A stretch of 14,292 bases of DNA from Peptococcaceae bacterium (GTDB lineage: Bacteria > Bacillota > Peptococcia > Peptococcales > Peptococcaceae): positions 1-14,292 of the forward strand of contig JAFXJE010000112.1 of assembly GCA_017532485.1 (NCBI GenBank). Direction: 5' to 3'. The notes beneath the pieces were generated by a model. That model saw nothing but the letters and a program-made list of their open reading frames with translations, did not search any database and was not told where the DNA came from. The number at the start of each line of letters is the position of its first letter. Position 1 is the stretch's first letter. A program made the translations under genes and the position numbers. Below are positions 1 to 8,176 of the stretch, in pieces.

Positions 1-1056
1 ATGAGCAGCATTGCGTTTATCAAACGCATGGCTATGACCTGGGTCATAAGCGGAGCTAACATCAGCAGACAACATTTGGCTGTTTGCCAAGCAGCGACGC
101 AATTTCAATTCAGAATATTCTCCCTGTAATTCCATGATTTCAGCTAAAGTATTTTCAAAAAATCTTGATTCTGCACCAGTAGCACCTACGCTGCCGATTT
201 CTTCTTTATCAGTCAATAAGCAGCAAATGGTTTTCTTGGTAACCTTTTCAGCGTTCAATAATGCAGCCAAAGAAGCATAAGAGCAAACGCGGTCATCATG
301 ACCATAAGCCATAATCATACTTCTATCTAAGCCATAATCTCTGGCTTTACCAGCAGGAACGATTTCAAGCTCAGCAGAAATAAAATCGTCTTCTTCCATA
401 CCATATTGTTCTTTTAACAAATCTAAAATACGCGCTTTAACAGCATCCTTTTCTGTTTCAGGTAAAGGACGATTACCTACTAAAAGGTCTAAGGCTTCAC
501 CTTCAATCATCTTATTACCTTTTTTCTCTAATTGTTCTTGAGACAAATGGACTAATAAATCAGTTACGCCGATTACAGGGTCATCTTCTTTTTCACCAAT
601 ATTTAATTCCAAGCGAGTGCCGTCTTTTTTAACTACTACGCCATGAATTGCTAATGGTAAAGTTACCCATTGGTATTTTTTGATACCACCGTAATAATGA
701 GTATCTAAATAAGCCATACCGTCTGTTTCATATAAAGGTTTTTGTTTCAAATCCAAACGTGGGGAGTCGATGTGTGCCCCTACAATTCTCATGCCTTTTT
801 CTAATGGTTCTGTCCCTAATTGAAATAAAGCAATCGTTTTATCCATGGCAGTAGCATAGATTTTAGCCTGTAAAGGTTTTTTACCTGCAATAACATCTGC
901 CAAGTCAACATAGCCAGCTGCTTCAGCCAATTTCACTGCATAACGAGTACATTCGCGTTCTGTTTTACCATTGTCTAAAAATTCTTTATATTGTTCTGCA
1001 AATTTTCCTACTTTTGTTAACTGTTCTTCTGTGTATTTTTCCCAAGCGCTTTTCAT
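1..1056 (-). CDS. M18 family aminopeptidase (3' end cut by window)
   Basis: Cytoplasmic zinc exopeptidase that removes N-terminal residues from peptides; the exact residue preference cannot be read here. The minus frame is open from ATG at 1056 to the window edge, 352 codons, against roughly 450-470 for the family, so about a quarter is missing. Visible M18 landmarks are GAHIDSPRLDLK with His95, a metal-ligand region YGHDDR (Asp254/255), the catalytic glutamate pair in TDKEEIGS (Glu285/286), and ADVSSAYDP (Asp332). The last carries the SSAYDP variant that I associate with Thermotoga/Clostridia homologues, in place of the eukaryotic HAxHPNY form. The start is fixed by an AAGGAGGAG ribosome site 4-5 nt upstream. 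A promoter of its own lies in the 72-bp gap after queH. The family is clear; the physiological substrate is not. Confidence 0.93.
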   Translation of the reverse strand, partial: MKSAWEKYTEEQLTKVGKFAEQYKEFLDNGKTERECTRYAVKLAEAAGYVDLADVIAGKKPLQAKIYATAMDKTIALFQLGTEPLEKGMRIVGAHIDSPRLDLKQKPLYETDGMAYLDTHYYGGIKKYQWVTLPLAIHGVVVKKDGTRLELNIGEKEDDPVIGVTDLLVHLSQEQLEKKGNKMIEGEALDLLVGNRPLPETEKDAVKARILDLLKEQYGMEEDDFISAELEIVPAGKARDYGLDRSMIMAYGHDDRVCSYASLAALLNAEKVTKKTICCLLTDKEEIGSVGATGAESRFFENTLAEIMELQGEYSELKLRRCLANSQMLSADVSSAYDPGHSHAFDKRNAAH

Positions 1057-1093
1057 CTGAACTCCTCCTTATGTTTTAAATCGCTCTGCTGTC

Positions 1094-1122
1094 AGTTTAT
1101 CTTTTTCTCCTAGTTTTGTCAA
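1094..1122 (-). promoter_or_regulatory. Promoter for the M18 aminopeptidase
   Basis: On the minus strand a perfect -35 TTGACA (1117-1122) is followed after exactly 17 nt by TAAACT (1094-1099), a 4/6 match to the -10 consensus. Transcription would start near 1087, giving a short leader before the ribosome site. The -35 lies only 6 bp beyond the queH stop and no terminator separates the two genes, so readthrough from queH is also possible. Confidence 0.7.
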
Positions 1123-1128
1123 CGCACC

Positions 1129-1716
1129 CTAGGTGTTCAATTCAGTCGCATTTTTCTTCTTTTTCGGTTTTTTCTGATAGCGTTCTTCCTCACTGAAAAT
1201 GCAGCCACAATATTTTTGCATATATAATTCCAAAGCTCTAGCTTCATCCTGCCCTTGACGAAAGCCCGGCCGAAAATCACGATAAAGAAACGGTACACCA
1301 TACTTTTGTGCCATAAATTCCCCTACTTCCTGCAGTAAAGCATGATTTTGATACGGGCTGACTAATAAAGTAGTTGTAAAACTGTCGAAACCATGTTCAG
1401 CAGCATATTGAGCTGTCCGTTCTAAACGTGTTTCATAGCAATAACCACAACGATGTGCCAAATCATCAATTACTGCTTTAGTAAAGGTGCGTAACCCATA
1501 AACATCTTCTTCTACTAACGGTAAAGCAATAGTTTGAGCATATTCGCGTAAAGTATTGCGTCTGCTTTTATATTCAGTAAAAGGATGAATATTTGGATTA
1601 AACCAAAAGGAAGTCGGAGCAATTTCTTCTGCTCTTAGCTGCTGAATACAAGAAATGCTGCAGGGCGCACAACAAGTATGAATTAAAGTATTTTTTATTT
1701 CCTTACTCATAATCAT
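1129..1716 (-). CDS. queH: Epoxyqueuosine reductase QueH
   Basis: QueH carries out the last step of queuosine synthesis, reducing epoxyqueuosine to queuosine at the wobble base of tRNAs with GUN anticodons; it is unrelated to the cobalamin enzyme QueG. Counting from the first Met, the protein shows the DUF208 pattern: Cys15-Cys16 in HTCCAPCS, Cys90 and Cys93 in RCGYCYETRL, and Cys170 and Cys172 in YCGC, which in characterised QueH bind a 4Fe-4S cluster and an adjacent metal. Length (193-195 residues) is normal, ending in a Lys-rich tail. The first ATG (1716) overlaps the topB stop, but the ribosome site is better placed for the second ATG at 1710, so the protein probably starts MSKEIKN. It is translationally coupled to topB; no other queuosine genes are in the window. 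Confidence 0.93.
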   Translation of the reverse strand: MIMSKEIKNTLIHTCCAPCSISCIQQLRAEEIAPTSFWFNPNIHPFTEYKSRRNTLREYAQTIALPLVEEDVYGLRTFTKAVIDDLAHRCGYCYETRLERTAQYAAEHGFDSFTTTLLVSPYQNHALLQEVGEFMAQKYGVPFLYRDFRPGFRQGQDEARALELYMQKYCGCIFSEEERYQKKPKKKKNATELNT

Positions 1717-3866
1717 TCTCCTTTCGGCTGTGGTGGTGTTTTAGGAGCAAACTCCATCCGAAAATTTACATATTTTTCTCCTGGCTCCATGTAAAAGATA
1801 CCATTATAAGTATTACCGTTTTTCGCTTTCAAATTATTAATCTGCATTCTGCCATATTTCAGCAAAGCCGCTGCCTTTGCTGCATCTAATGTCACGCCTC
1901 TAGCTTGCAAATACGCATTATTCTTCCACAATGTGAAATTACATTTATTTTCTTCATCACGGAAGCCATCACAATAAAATGATTTGTCACTTTCAATCAC
2001 ATTACGGCCACATTTCGGACATTTACCAACAATTTTTCGCAAAACACCCTTCCTAAAAGTGGCCTCCACTTGCTCAGAATTTTTATTTTCCTCTACCAAA
2101 TCTGTCACATAACGGCGAATATCTTGCATAAATTCCTCATGCGAACCTATACCATCGCTAATATCCTGCAAGCGTTGTTCCCAATTAGCCGTCAATTCTA
2201 CCGATTTTATCGACTGGGGCAGCAATTCAATAAAAGTTATCCCCTGTTGAGTTGGCAAAAGATTTTTCTTCTTGCGTTCCACATAACCCGTACTGATTAA
2301 TTTCTCAATAATACCAGCACGAGTAGCAGGTGTACCCAAACCTTTGCCTTTCATGCTTTCTTTTAATTCCTTATCCTCCAGCTCTTTACCTGCTTTCTCC
2401 ATGGCTGTCAGCAATGTTGCTTCGGTATAAGGCTTCGGTGGACTTGTCTTTTTCTCCAACACTTTTACTGCTTCCAAAACCAATTTTTGTCCTAAACTAA
2501 TCCCCGATAAAAGCTGTTCTTCCTCTTGTTCCTCCTCCTGCTGCGCCTTTCCCAACAAAAGTCGTTCCAAGCCTGCCCAACCTTCATCAACAACAACTTT
2601 CCCACTTGCCTTAAAAATATCTTTTTCCACAGCTATTTCCAACTTTGTTTCATCATAAACTCGTTTTTGAGCCAAAGCTACAATAAAACGCACCATAATT
2701 AGGCGCAAAACATTATTTTCACGTTCTGTCAATTGTTGGGGCTGATAAAGATGTATTCTTTCCGTTACAATAATAGCATGGTGGTCTGTTACTTTGCTGT
2801 CTTGAATAATGCGTTTATCTATATTCGGCTTAGTCAGCAAATTTTTTTCTTTCACTTCCTTTGGCATCGGTAATACTTGCCACACTTTTTGCAATAAGGC
2901 AGGAATTTTCGGCTTCATATCTACCGTTAAATAACGGCTGTCTGTACGTGGATAAGTAATATATTTATGCTTTTCATATAAATTTTGCGCAATACTTAAA
3001 GTTTCCTGTGCTGTATAACCGTAACGACGGTTGGCTTCACGCTGCAATTCAGTCAAATCGAATAATAATGGGCGTTCTTCATTTTTGCGTTTTGTTTCTA
3101 ATTTAGTAATTTCGCCTAGCTTACCCGTCAGTGTTTGTCCTAATTTTTCCGCTTCTTCCTTGCTATCCAAACGGTTGACTTCACCACGATGCCAAATAGC
3201 TTTGACCTGACCGAAATCACCTTCGAGCTGATAAAAAGGCTTTTCTTGAAAATTAGCAATAGCTTTATGGCGTTCCACCAACAATGCTAATGTAGGTGTT
3301 TGCACCCTGCCTACCGTCAACTTTGTCCCATAACGCAAAGTAAACAAACGAGTAAAATTCATCCCCACCAACCAATCAGCTTCGCTGCGACAGCGTGCAC
3401 TTTCGTATAAATTAGCAAATTGCTCGTTATCTGCTAAATTACGAAAGCCTTCTTGGATAGCCTCATCCGTCATTGAACTAATCCAAAGTCTTTTCACCGT
3501 CTGCGCAGGTCGAGCTTCAAATCTATAAACATATTCAAAAATCAACTGACCTTCACGTCCAGCGTCAGTAGCACAGATAACTTCTGTGCTTTGCGCCAGT
3601 AGTTTTTGAACAATGGCAAACTGCTTCTGCGTGCTGACGGCTACTTCCTTTTGAAATTTCTCAGGAATAATCGGTAAAGCAGCTAAAGTCCATTGCCGAT
3701 ACTCTTCACCATAAGCCTCTGGGTCAGCTAATTGCACTAAATGACCGATACACCAAGTCACAAGATATTCATTATTTTCATAATAACCATCACGCTTTGT
3801 TTTTGTGCCTAATACGCGAGCAATGTCTCTTGCCACGCTGGGTTTTTCCGCAATTACTAACTTCAT
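1713..3866 (-). CDS. topB: DNA topoisomerase III (type IA)
   Basis: Type IA topoisomerase that cleaves one strand through a tyrosine and passes another, resolving precatenanes and recombination intermediates. Domains in order: an N-terminal TOPRIM (residues 1-140) with the catalytic Glu7 in AEKPS and the acidic DAGREGQLI motif at 101-109; the toroidal core with the active-site Tyr305 in ITYPRTDSRYL; the LGTPATRAGIIEKL motif near 510; and a C-terminal zinc-ribbon-like segment (CPKCGRN, then two further Cys) near 613-643. At 717 residues it is typical of TopB in Bacillota. ATG at 3866 has GAGGG 6-7 nt upstream. It lies 64 bp after the unknown gene, separated by a short hairpin, and runs directly into queH. 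No strong promoter is visible just upstream, so it may be partly served by the sulP transcript. Confidence 0.95.
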   Translation of the reverse strand: MKLVIAEKPSVARDIARVLGTKTKRDGYYENNEYLVTWCIGHLVQLADPEAYGEEYRQWTLAALPIIPEKFQKEVAVSTQKQFAIVQKLLAQSTEVICATDAGREGQLIFEYVYRFEARPAQTVKRLWISSMTDEAIQEGFRNLADNEQFANLYESARCRSEADWLVGMNFTRLFTLRYGTKLTVGRVQTPTLALLVERHKAIANFQEKPFYQLEGDFGQVKAIWHRGEVNRLDSKEEAEKLGQTLTGKLGEITKLETKRKNEERPLLFDLTELQREANRRYGYTAQETLSIAQNLYEKHKYITYPRTDSRYLTVDMKPKIPALLQKVWQVLPMPKEVKEKNLLTKPNIDKRIIQDSKVTDHHAIIVTERIHLYQPQQLTERENNVLRLIMVRFIVALAQKRVYDETKLEIAVEKDIFKASGKVVVDEGWAGLERLLLGKAQQEEEQEEEQLLSGISLGQKLVLEAVKVLEKKTSPPKPYTEATLLTAMEKAGKELEDKELKESMKGKGLGTPATRAGIIEKLISTGYVERKKKNLLPTQQGITFIELLPQSIKSVELTANWEQRLQDISDGIGSHEEFMQDIRRYVTDLVEENKNSEQVEATFRKGVLRKIVGKCPKCGRNVIESDKSFYCDGFRDEENKCNFTLWKNNAYLQARGVTLDAAKAAALLKYGRMQINNLKAKNGNTYNGIFYMEPGEKYVNFRMEFAPKTPPQPKGE
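1717..1724 (-). promoter_or_regulatory. Ribosome binding site deciding the queH start
   Basis: AAAGGAGA on the minus strand lies inside the end of topB. Its GGAG core is 1 nt from the ATG at 1716, too close to work, but 7 nt from the in-frame ATG at 1710, which is ideal. The start at 1710 is therefore preferred, leaving a 2-nt gap to the topB TGA. Confidence 0.7.
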
Positions 3867-3899
3867 GCTTTACCCTCATTCCTTTTCTTAATAAGGAAA

Positions 3900-3920
3900 G
3901 CTGGGATTTTTACTCCCAGC
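3900..3920 (-). terminator. Hairpin after the 348-residue gene; weak terminator or attenuator
   Basis: A perfect 7-bp stem (GCTGGGA/TCCCAGC) with a 7-nt loop begins about 10 nt after the TAG stop at 3931. On the minus strand it is followed by CTTTCCTT, not a clean T-run, so termination is probably partial. A second weak stem (CCTT...AAGG, 3883-3898) sits between it and the topB ribosome site. The 5' arm carries the AGGCTGGGA motif shared with other gene ends in this window. Confidence 0.45.
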
Positions 3921-3930
3921 CTCGCCCTCA

Positions 3931-4977
3931 CTATTCTGCCAAACGGCAAATTTCTTGTTCGTAATTTAAAAACTTTTCTTGCTCTTTTTCAGCAATTTTT
4001 GCCATTGTTGCTTCACGACAATATTTAATTAATTCAGCACGGTCGCTTTGAACAGCGAAGAAATTGGATTTTGGGAAGAAATCAGCAGTCTTTTTGATTT
4101 TCTTTCTAGTTTCTTTATCATCCAATAAATCTTTCCAAGAAATTTTCTTTCCATGCCAGAATAAATCTAAATCGACAATTCTTGTACCACCTTGACTGTA
4201 TTCCAAACCAACTAAAAGTTTTTTCAGTTCAATTGGCTTCATAAAAGTCATCAAACGAATGCGATATGTCCCTACTGGGTCAGCAAAAGCTGTAACTTCT
4301 CTGTCCCAAGTTTCTGTTACAATATAACCTAAATCCAAAATATCAATAGCTTCCAACAAGCGTTTGTACTGGACTTCATAAGCTTCATAACGGTCAAACA
4401 TTCGAATATCCACCATATGCCAAGCATCAGGCGCAAAAGCCTTAGCTAAGTAGCGTGGGGCATGAATGGTTAAATATTTTAACAAAGAAGCATAATCTTC
4501 CTGCACAAATAATAATTTATCATGGAATTTGCGTTGACCAGATATATCTTCCCTTAAAAAGACAAGCAAAACACCTTCGTTATTTTCACGATGAAGCAAC
4601 GCATCTAAGCCAGAGGCTTCACAAGAAAACTCTTTCAACATTTTTTCCATAACAGCCTCAACATTACCCATACCGTTAAAAATTACTACAGGTGGTAACG
4701 CACGCACTACAGCGATATCTTCACGCACTGGAGCTGCCATCAATTGACATAAAATAAATTCTACTGGTTGATACACGCCCAAATATTTAGCAGTTGCTGC
4801 TGTACCATTTTCATCAACAACACAAATAATACAACGAGTTTTATCTGGGTCAATCCCCATACCCATGTGTTCCATTACTACGCAGTCAAATTGCTCTAAA
4901 AAATAAGCTGCTATTTTTTCTTGTTCTTTAGTCCGTACAGCAATAATTCTCGGTCCTGTTGATACTAATCTTAACAT
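3931..4977 (-). CDS. Conserved-looking protein of unknown function, SulP-linked
   Basis: I do not recognise this 348-residue protein. It has no signal peptide or membrane segment and looks soluble and cytoplasmic. The N-terminal third alternates hydrophobic strands and helices (for example PRIIAVRT, RCIICVVDENG, PPVVIFNGMGN near 92-102), resembling a Rossmann-like or receiver-like alpha/beta fold. The middle is mixed (LLVFLREDISGQRKFHDKL), and the last 60 residues are charged and helical. No cysteine pairs, nucleotide-binding loop or catalytic triad stand out. ATG at 4977 has a strong GGAGGG site 6 nt upstream, and the gene lies 17 bp after sulP, so the two are almost certainly co-transcribed. 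The context suggests a role connected with anion transport or its control, but that is inference from position alone. Confidence 0.85.
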   Translation of the reverse strand: MLRLVSTGPRIIAVRTKEQEKIAAYFLEQFDCVVMEHMGMGIDPDKTRCIICVVDENGTAATAKYLGVYQPVEFILCQLMAAPVREDIAVVRALPPVVIFNGMGNVEAVMEKMLKEFSCEASGLDALLHRENNEGVLLVFLREDISGQRKFHDKLLFVQEDYASLLKYLTIHAPRYLAKAFAPDAWHMVDIRMFDRYEAYEVQYKRLLEAIDILDLGYIVTETWDREVTAFADPVGTYRIRLMTFMKPIELKKLLVGLEYSQGGTRIVDLDLFWHGKKISWKDLLDDKETRKKIKKTADFFPKSNFFAVQSDRAELIKYCREATMAKIAEKEQEKFLNYEQEICRLAE

Positions 4978-4994
4978 GGAAATCCCTCCATTCT

Positions 4995-6440
4995 TTATGC
5001 TCTAGCTTTTCCATACAAAGTATGCACTAAGGAAACACTATTTTCATCTAAACCAACAATTTTTACTTGTTTTCCACTAGCTTCAAATTTATTAATTGCT
5101 TTTTTCAAAATAGTAGCAGCAGATTCATCCCATAATCTTGCACGACTGAAATCCAATACTACTTGTGGAGCATCATCTTTGAAATCAAAAGCATTCATCA
5201 ACGGTTCAGTAGAAGCGAAGAAAATCTGACCATTAACTTTGTAAGTTACAGTGCCGTTTTCTTTTGCCACATCAACTGTAATTTTAGACATTTGTAAAGC
5301 AAAGAAAATAGCTGTCATAATCAAGCCGGCTACTACCCCGTAAGCTAAATTATCGGTAAGCACTACAATCCCTACAACCACCACAATTACTAAAGCATCT
5401 GTGCGTGGCATTTTAGTTAAGCGACGCAAAGAGTCCCAGTCAAAAGTAGCGATAGATACAGTAATCATAACAGCAACTAACGCAGCCAATGGAATTTGTA
5501 CCATTAAATCATTTAAAATGAAAATCAATACCATCAAGAAAGCACCGGAAACAAAATTGGACAAACGGCCACGACCACCAGAGTTAACATTAACGATAGC
5601 TTGACCAATCATCGCACAACCACAAGTACCACTAAAGAAACCAGATACGATATTGGCAATCCCTAAACCACGACATTCACGGTTACGGTCACCTTCGCTG
5701 TCAGTCATTTCATCAATAACCTTGGAGGTCAATAAAGTTTCTACCAAACCTACCAGAGCCAAAGAAATAGAATATGGGAAAACAATCATAAAGGTTTCCA
5801 TATTTAATGGCACATTAGGAATGTGGAACGGTGGTAAACTAGCTGTGATATTGCCCATGTCACCGATAGTCCGTACAGGTGCATCAAAAATAATCGCAAT
5901 CGCTGTTACAACGATAACAGCAATCAAAGTAGATGGTACAGCTTTAGTGAAACGAGGGAATAAATAAATAATTACAATTCCCAAAGCAACTAAGGCATAC
6001 ATCTGCCAGCCTTCACCTTCAAAATTACCTAATTGAGACATAAAAATCAAAATCGCCAAAGCATTAACGAAACCGATATTTACGCTATTAGGAATTAATT
6101 TAATTAAATTACCTACTTTTAAAAGACCTAAAACAAACATGATAATCCCACACAAGATAGTTGCGAACATCAAATACTCAGGTCCATGGTCACGCACCAA
6201 ACTAACAATAACCATAGCCATAGAACCAGCTGCAGCGGAAATCATCGCTGGACGACCACCAATAAAGGCCATCAAAACTGTCAGCCAAAATGATGCATAT
6301 AAACCCATCATTGGGCTGATGCCTGCCACAATACAAAAACCTACTACTTCTGGGATAACAGCAAAAGAAGATACTAAACCAGCTAAAATATCGCCTTTAG
6401 CATTACCAAACCATTCTCCCAATTCTTTCTTCAACTGCAT
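4995..6440 (-). CDS. SulP family inorganic anion transporter with STAS domain
   Basis: Integral membrane transporter of the SulP/SLC26 family; known bacterial members move sulfate, bicarbonate or dicarboxylates, and the substrate cannot be told from sequence. The N-terminus (GDILAGLVSSFAVIPEVVGF, residues 16-35) is the conserved SulP start, followed by a hydrophobic core with many helices to about residue 385. It contains the family segments ECRGLGIANIVSGFFSG (255-271) and NVNSGGRGRLSNF (284-296). A STAS domain occupies about 395-478, with DESAATIL (438-445) at the position where anti-sigma antagonists carry their regulatory serine. At 481 residues it belongs to the short SulP group. ATG at 6440 has GAGG 7-8 nt upstream. 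It heads an apparent operon with the 348-residue unknown gene, driven by a consensus promoter. Confidence 0.93.
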   Translation of the reverse strand: MQLKKELGEWFGNAKGDILAGLVSSFAVIPEVVGFCIVAGISPMMGLYASFWLTVLMAFIGGRPAMISAAAGSMAMVIVSLVRDHGPEYLMFATILCGIIMFVLGLLKVGNLIKLIPNSVNIGFVNALAILIFMSQLGNFEGEGWQMYALVALGIVIIYLFPRFTKAVPSTLIAVIVVTAIAIIFDAPVRTIGDMGNITASLPPFHIPNVPLNMETFMIVFPYSISLALVGLVETLLTSKVIDEMTDSEGDRNRECRGLGIANIVSGFFSGTCGCAMIGQAIVNVNSGGRGRLSNFVSGAFLMVLIFILNDLMVQIPLAALVAVMITVSIATFDWDSLRRLTKMPRTDALVIVVVVGIVVLTDNLAYGVVAGLIMTAIFFALQMSKITVDVAKENGTVTYKVNGQIFFASTEPLMNAFDFKDDAPQVVLDFSRARLWDESAATILKKAINKFEASGKQVKIVGLDENSVSLVHTLYGKARA

Positions 6441-6484
6441 GATTTAACCTCTTTTCCTCTATATTTGAACAATTTTTCTAGAAT

Positions 6485-6513
6485 ATTATACTCTTTTTGT
6501 TATTTCATTACAA
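6485..6513 (-). promoter_or_regulatory. Promoter for sulP
   Basis: A perfect TATAAT (6485-6490) on the minus strand is preceded after 17 nt by TTGTAA (6508-6513), a 4/6 match to the -35 consensus. The predicted start lies about 40 nt before the sulP ATG. Confidence 0.7.
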
Positions 6514-6612
6514 TTTTTATTTTAGCTTTAAATTCCCTCGCTGCATAAAACTTATTTATTTTTTATCGGCTTGCCCTTACCAGCTGCACACATAAATTAT
6601 CTTATTTTATAA
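6514..6612. other. Non-coding gap between sulP promoter and MFS terminator
   Basis: An AT-rich stretch with no supported gene. The only feature is a locally GC-richer patch at 6552-6593 which reads on the minus strand as a 13-codon frame (MCAAGKGKPIKNK) without a convincing ribosome site. I see no riboswitch fold, tRNA or repeat here. Confidence 0.4.
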
Positions 6613-6613
6613 A

Positions 6614-6663
6614 TAAAAAAACAATCCGAATTTAGTAATAATTTATACTAACTCCGGATTGTT
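6614..6663 (-). terminator. Rho-independent terminator of the MFS gene
   Basis: A 9-bp outer stem (AACAATCCG 6620-6628 with CGGATTGTT 6655-6663) continues through a 3x3 internal loop into a 6-bp inner stem (TTAGTA/TACTAA) with an 8-nt AT loop. On the minus strand it is followed at once by seven T residues (6615-6621), the layout of an intrinsic terminator about 57 nt after the MFS stop. Confidence 0.8.
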
Positions 6664-6670
6664 CCCCTTT

Positions 6671-6697
6671 AGGCTAAAGACTTTTTATCCCAGCCTT
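6671..6697 (-). repeat. Copy of the 3'-end AGGYTGGGATAAAA motif
   Basis: On the minus strand this reads AGGCTGGGATAAAAAGTC then TTTAGCCT, lying between the MFS stop and its terminator. It closely matches the leuB-proximal arm of the palindrome at 13511-13535 (AGGTTGGGATAAAAGTCCC then TTTAGCTT) and the start of the hairpin after the 348-residue gene. AGGCT and AGCCT at its ends can pair, so it may fold by itself. Confidence 0.6.
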
Positions 6698-6719
6698 TTT
6701 GCCCTTTTACATTATTTTC

Positions 6720-8129
6720 TTATTGTTGTCTAATTTCTTCTTTGGTACGGAAATATTTAAGAGCCAACACTAATACTAATACTAGTAAACAGCAAGAAAT
6801 TGACATGACAATGTTTGCTGTAGAGGTGTAGGCTATAGCTATATTTTCTGTAGTTAATTCTGTGAAATTATTTAAGCGAATATCAATCAAACTGCTGGTT
6901 AAACCTACAATTAAAGCATTGAGCATTTGATGACACCAGTTGGTTAAAGATGAAGCATGACCAGATAATTCAGGTGGAATACTAGACATTGGTGCATTAG
7001 TTGCTACTAAATTCAAAGTCCCCAGGCCTATGGAACGAATACACATAGCCAGTGCCAAAAATACTGCCGAAGTTGCTGGATTAACAAAAAGGAATGGAGC
7101 AGAACCAATTAATAAAACAGTTACCCCTACTGCTGTCAATGACTTTTCACCAATCTTCGGATATAAGGAACTAGCAACAGGCATCGCAATCATAGAAACG
7201 ATAGAGCATGGCAGCATAATCATCCCTGTCAAAAATGGTGATACACCCAAACCACTTTGGAATAATAGCGGCATCAAGAATGCAACCATATAAATAGCAA
7301 TACTATTTACGCAGCTGGCAATAAAAGAAGGTGCATAGCGTTTATGACGGAAAACCTGCAGATTTAATAAAACATCAGATTTATCCCAGCTCCGTAATAC
7401 ATAAATCACTAAACATCCTAAACCGACAAGCAAGCAGATGGCCAGCTTCCAAGATAATCCCCAAGCTGAAATTTTACTGAAACCAAACAATAATGTAATA
7501 CTGCTAATTGAAGTTAAAACAAAACCAACAAAGTCCAACTTTGTTTTTTTCGTCTCTTCTGCATTAATTTCATCTTTTGGCAAAATACGCATAGCCCCCA
7601 AAAGAGCAAGCACTGCAAATGGAATATTAAATACCATCAAGAAATGCCAAGTTGTTACGCTTAAAATAACACCAGACAATACTGAAGGAATAATACCCCC
7701 AATCATATTAGCCATTCCCCAAATGCTGGCACCTTTGGTTTGTTGACTAGCTGGCAGCAATTTATACAGCATAGCCAAAGATAATGGTGCTAATAAACCA
7801 GCACATAAACCAAAGAGAATACGCACTGCAATCAAGACTTCGATGGACCAAGCTAATGGACCGATAATTGAAAGAATAAATACAAAAAATAAAGCAGTAC
7901 AAAATACTCGCTTATAACCAAAATGGTCGCCCAAATAACCAGAGGTAGGAATAATAAACCCTGCTGCCAACATATAACCAGAGGTCAGCCATTGGACTGT
8001 CGATAATGATGAATTAAAGTAGGTTACCATACTAGGCAACGCAATATTGAACATGGAAATATTTAGAGAACCTAATACTGTCCCTATTCCCAAGGTCAAT
8101 AAAATTAAATTTACATTTTTCTCTTTCAA
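6720..8129 (-). CDS. MFS transporter, DHA2 (EmrB/QacA-like) drug exporter family
   Basis: Proton-driven exporter of the DHA2 branch of the major facilitator superfamily. It is hydrophobic throughout with about 14 predicted membrane segments, and opens with the family pattern: a first helix containing LNISMFNIALPSM, then TVQWLTSGYMLAAGFIIPTSG and the loop motif GDHFGYKRVF (motif A, cytoplasmic loop 2-3). The usual acidic residue of helix 1 (VxLD in QacA/EmrB) appears as LNIS here, so coupling may differ. I place the start at TTG 8129, which has AAGAAGGGA upstream at proper spacing, giving 469 residues; the frame also reaches a TTG at 8150 that lacks a ribosome site. The gene stands alone, with its own promoter, an operator-like palindrome and a terminator, as is usual for effector-induced efflux pumps. 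Substrate unknown. Confidence 0.9.
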   Translation of the reverse strand: MKEKNVNLILLTLGIGTVLGSLNISMFNIALPSMVTYFNSSLSTVQWLTSGYMLAAGFIIPTSGYLGDHFGYKRVFCTALFFVFILSIIGPLAWSIEVLIAVRILFGLCAGLLAPLSLAMLYKLLPASQQTKGASIWGMANMIGGIIPSVLSGVILSVTTWHFLMVFNIPFAVLALLGAMRILPKDEINAEETKKTKLDFVGFVLTSISSITLLFGFSKISAWGLSWKLAICLLVGLGCLVIYVLRSWDKSDVLLNLQVFRHKRYAPSFIASCVNSIAIYMVAFLMPLLFQSGLGVSPFLTGMIMLPCSIVSMIAMPVASSLYPKIGEKSLTAVGVTVLLIGSAPFLFVNPATSAVFLALAMCIRSIGLGTLNLVATNAPMSSIPPELSGHASSLTNWCHQMLNALIVGLTSSLIDIRLNNFTELTTENIAIAYTSTANIVMSISCCLLVLVLVLALKYFRTKEEIRQQ

Positions 8130-8135
8130 AACAAA

Positions 8136-8144
8136 TCCCTTCTT
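8136..8144 (-). promoter_or_regulatory. Ribosome binding site deciding the MFS start
   Basis: AAGAAGGGA precedes TTG 8129 with AAGG 8 nt from the start codon. The upstream in-frame TTG at 8150 has only CTCCAAAATTT before it. Initiation at 8129 is therefore preferred, and the KKKGFV residues of the longer frame would be leader. Confidence 0.6.
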
Positions 8145-8176
8145 CTTCAAAAATTTTGGAGTATAGTTATTTTTTT

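Noticed and set aside
5401..6447. Three plus-strand frames opposite sulP (67-104 codons)
   Set aside because: They are antisense shadows of a hydrophobic membrane gene, without ribosome sites or protein-like composition.
6514..6612. Riboswitch or small RNA in the gap before sulP
   Set aside because: The stretch lies upstream of the sulP promoter, is AT-rich, and shows no conserved aptamer motif or stable fold that I can see.
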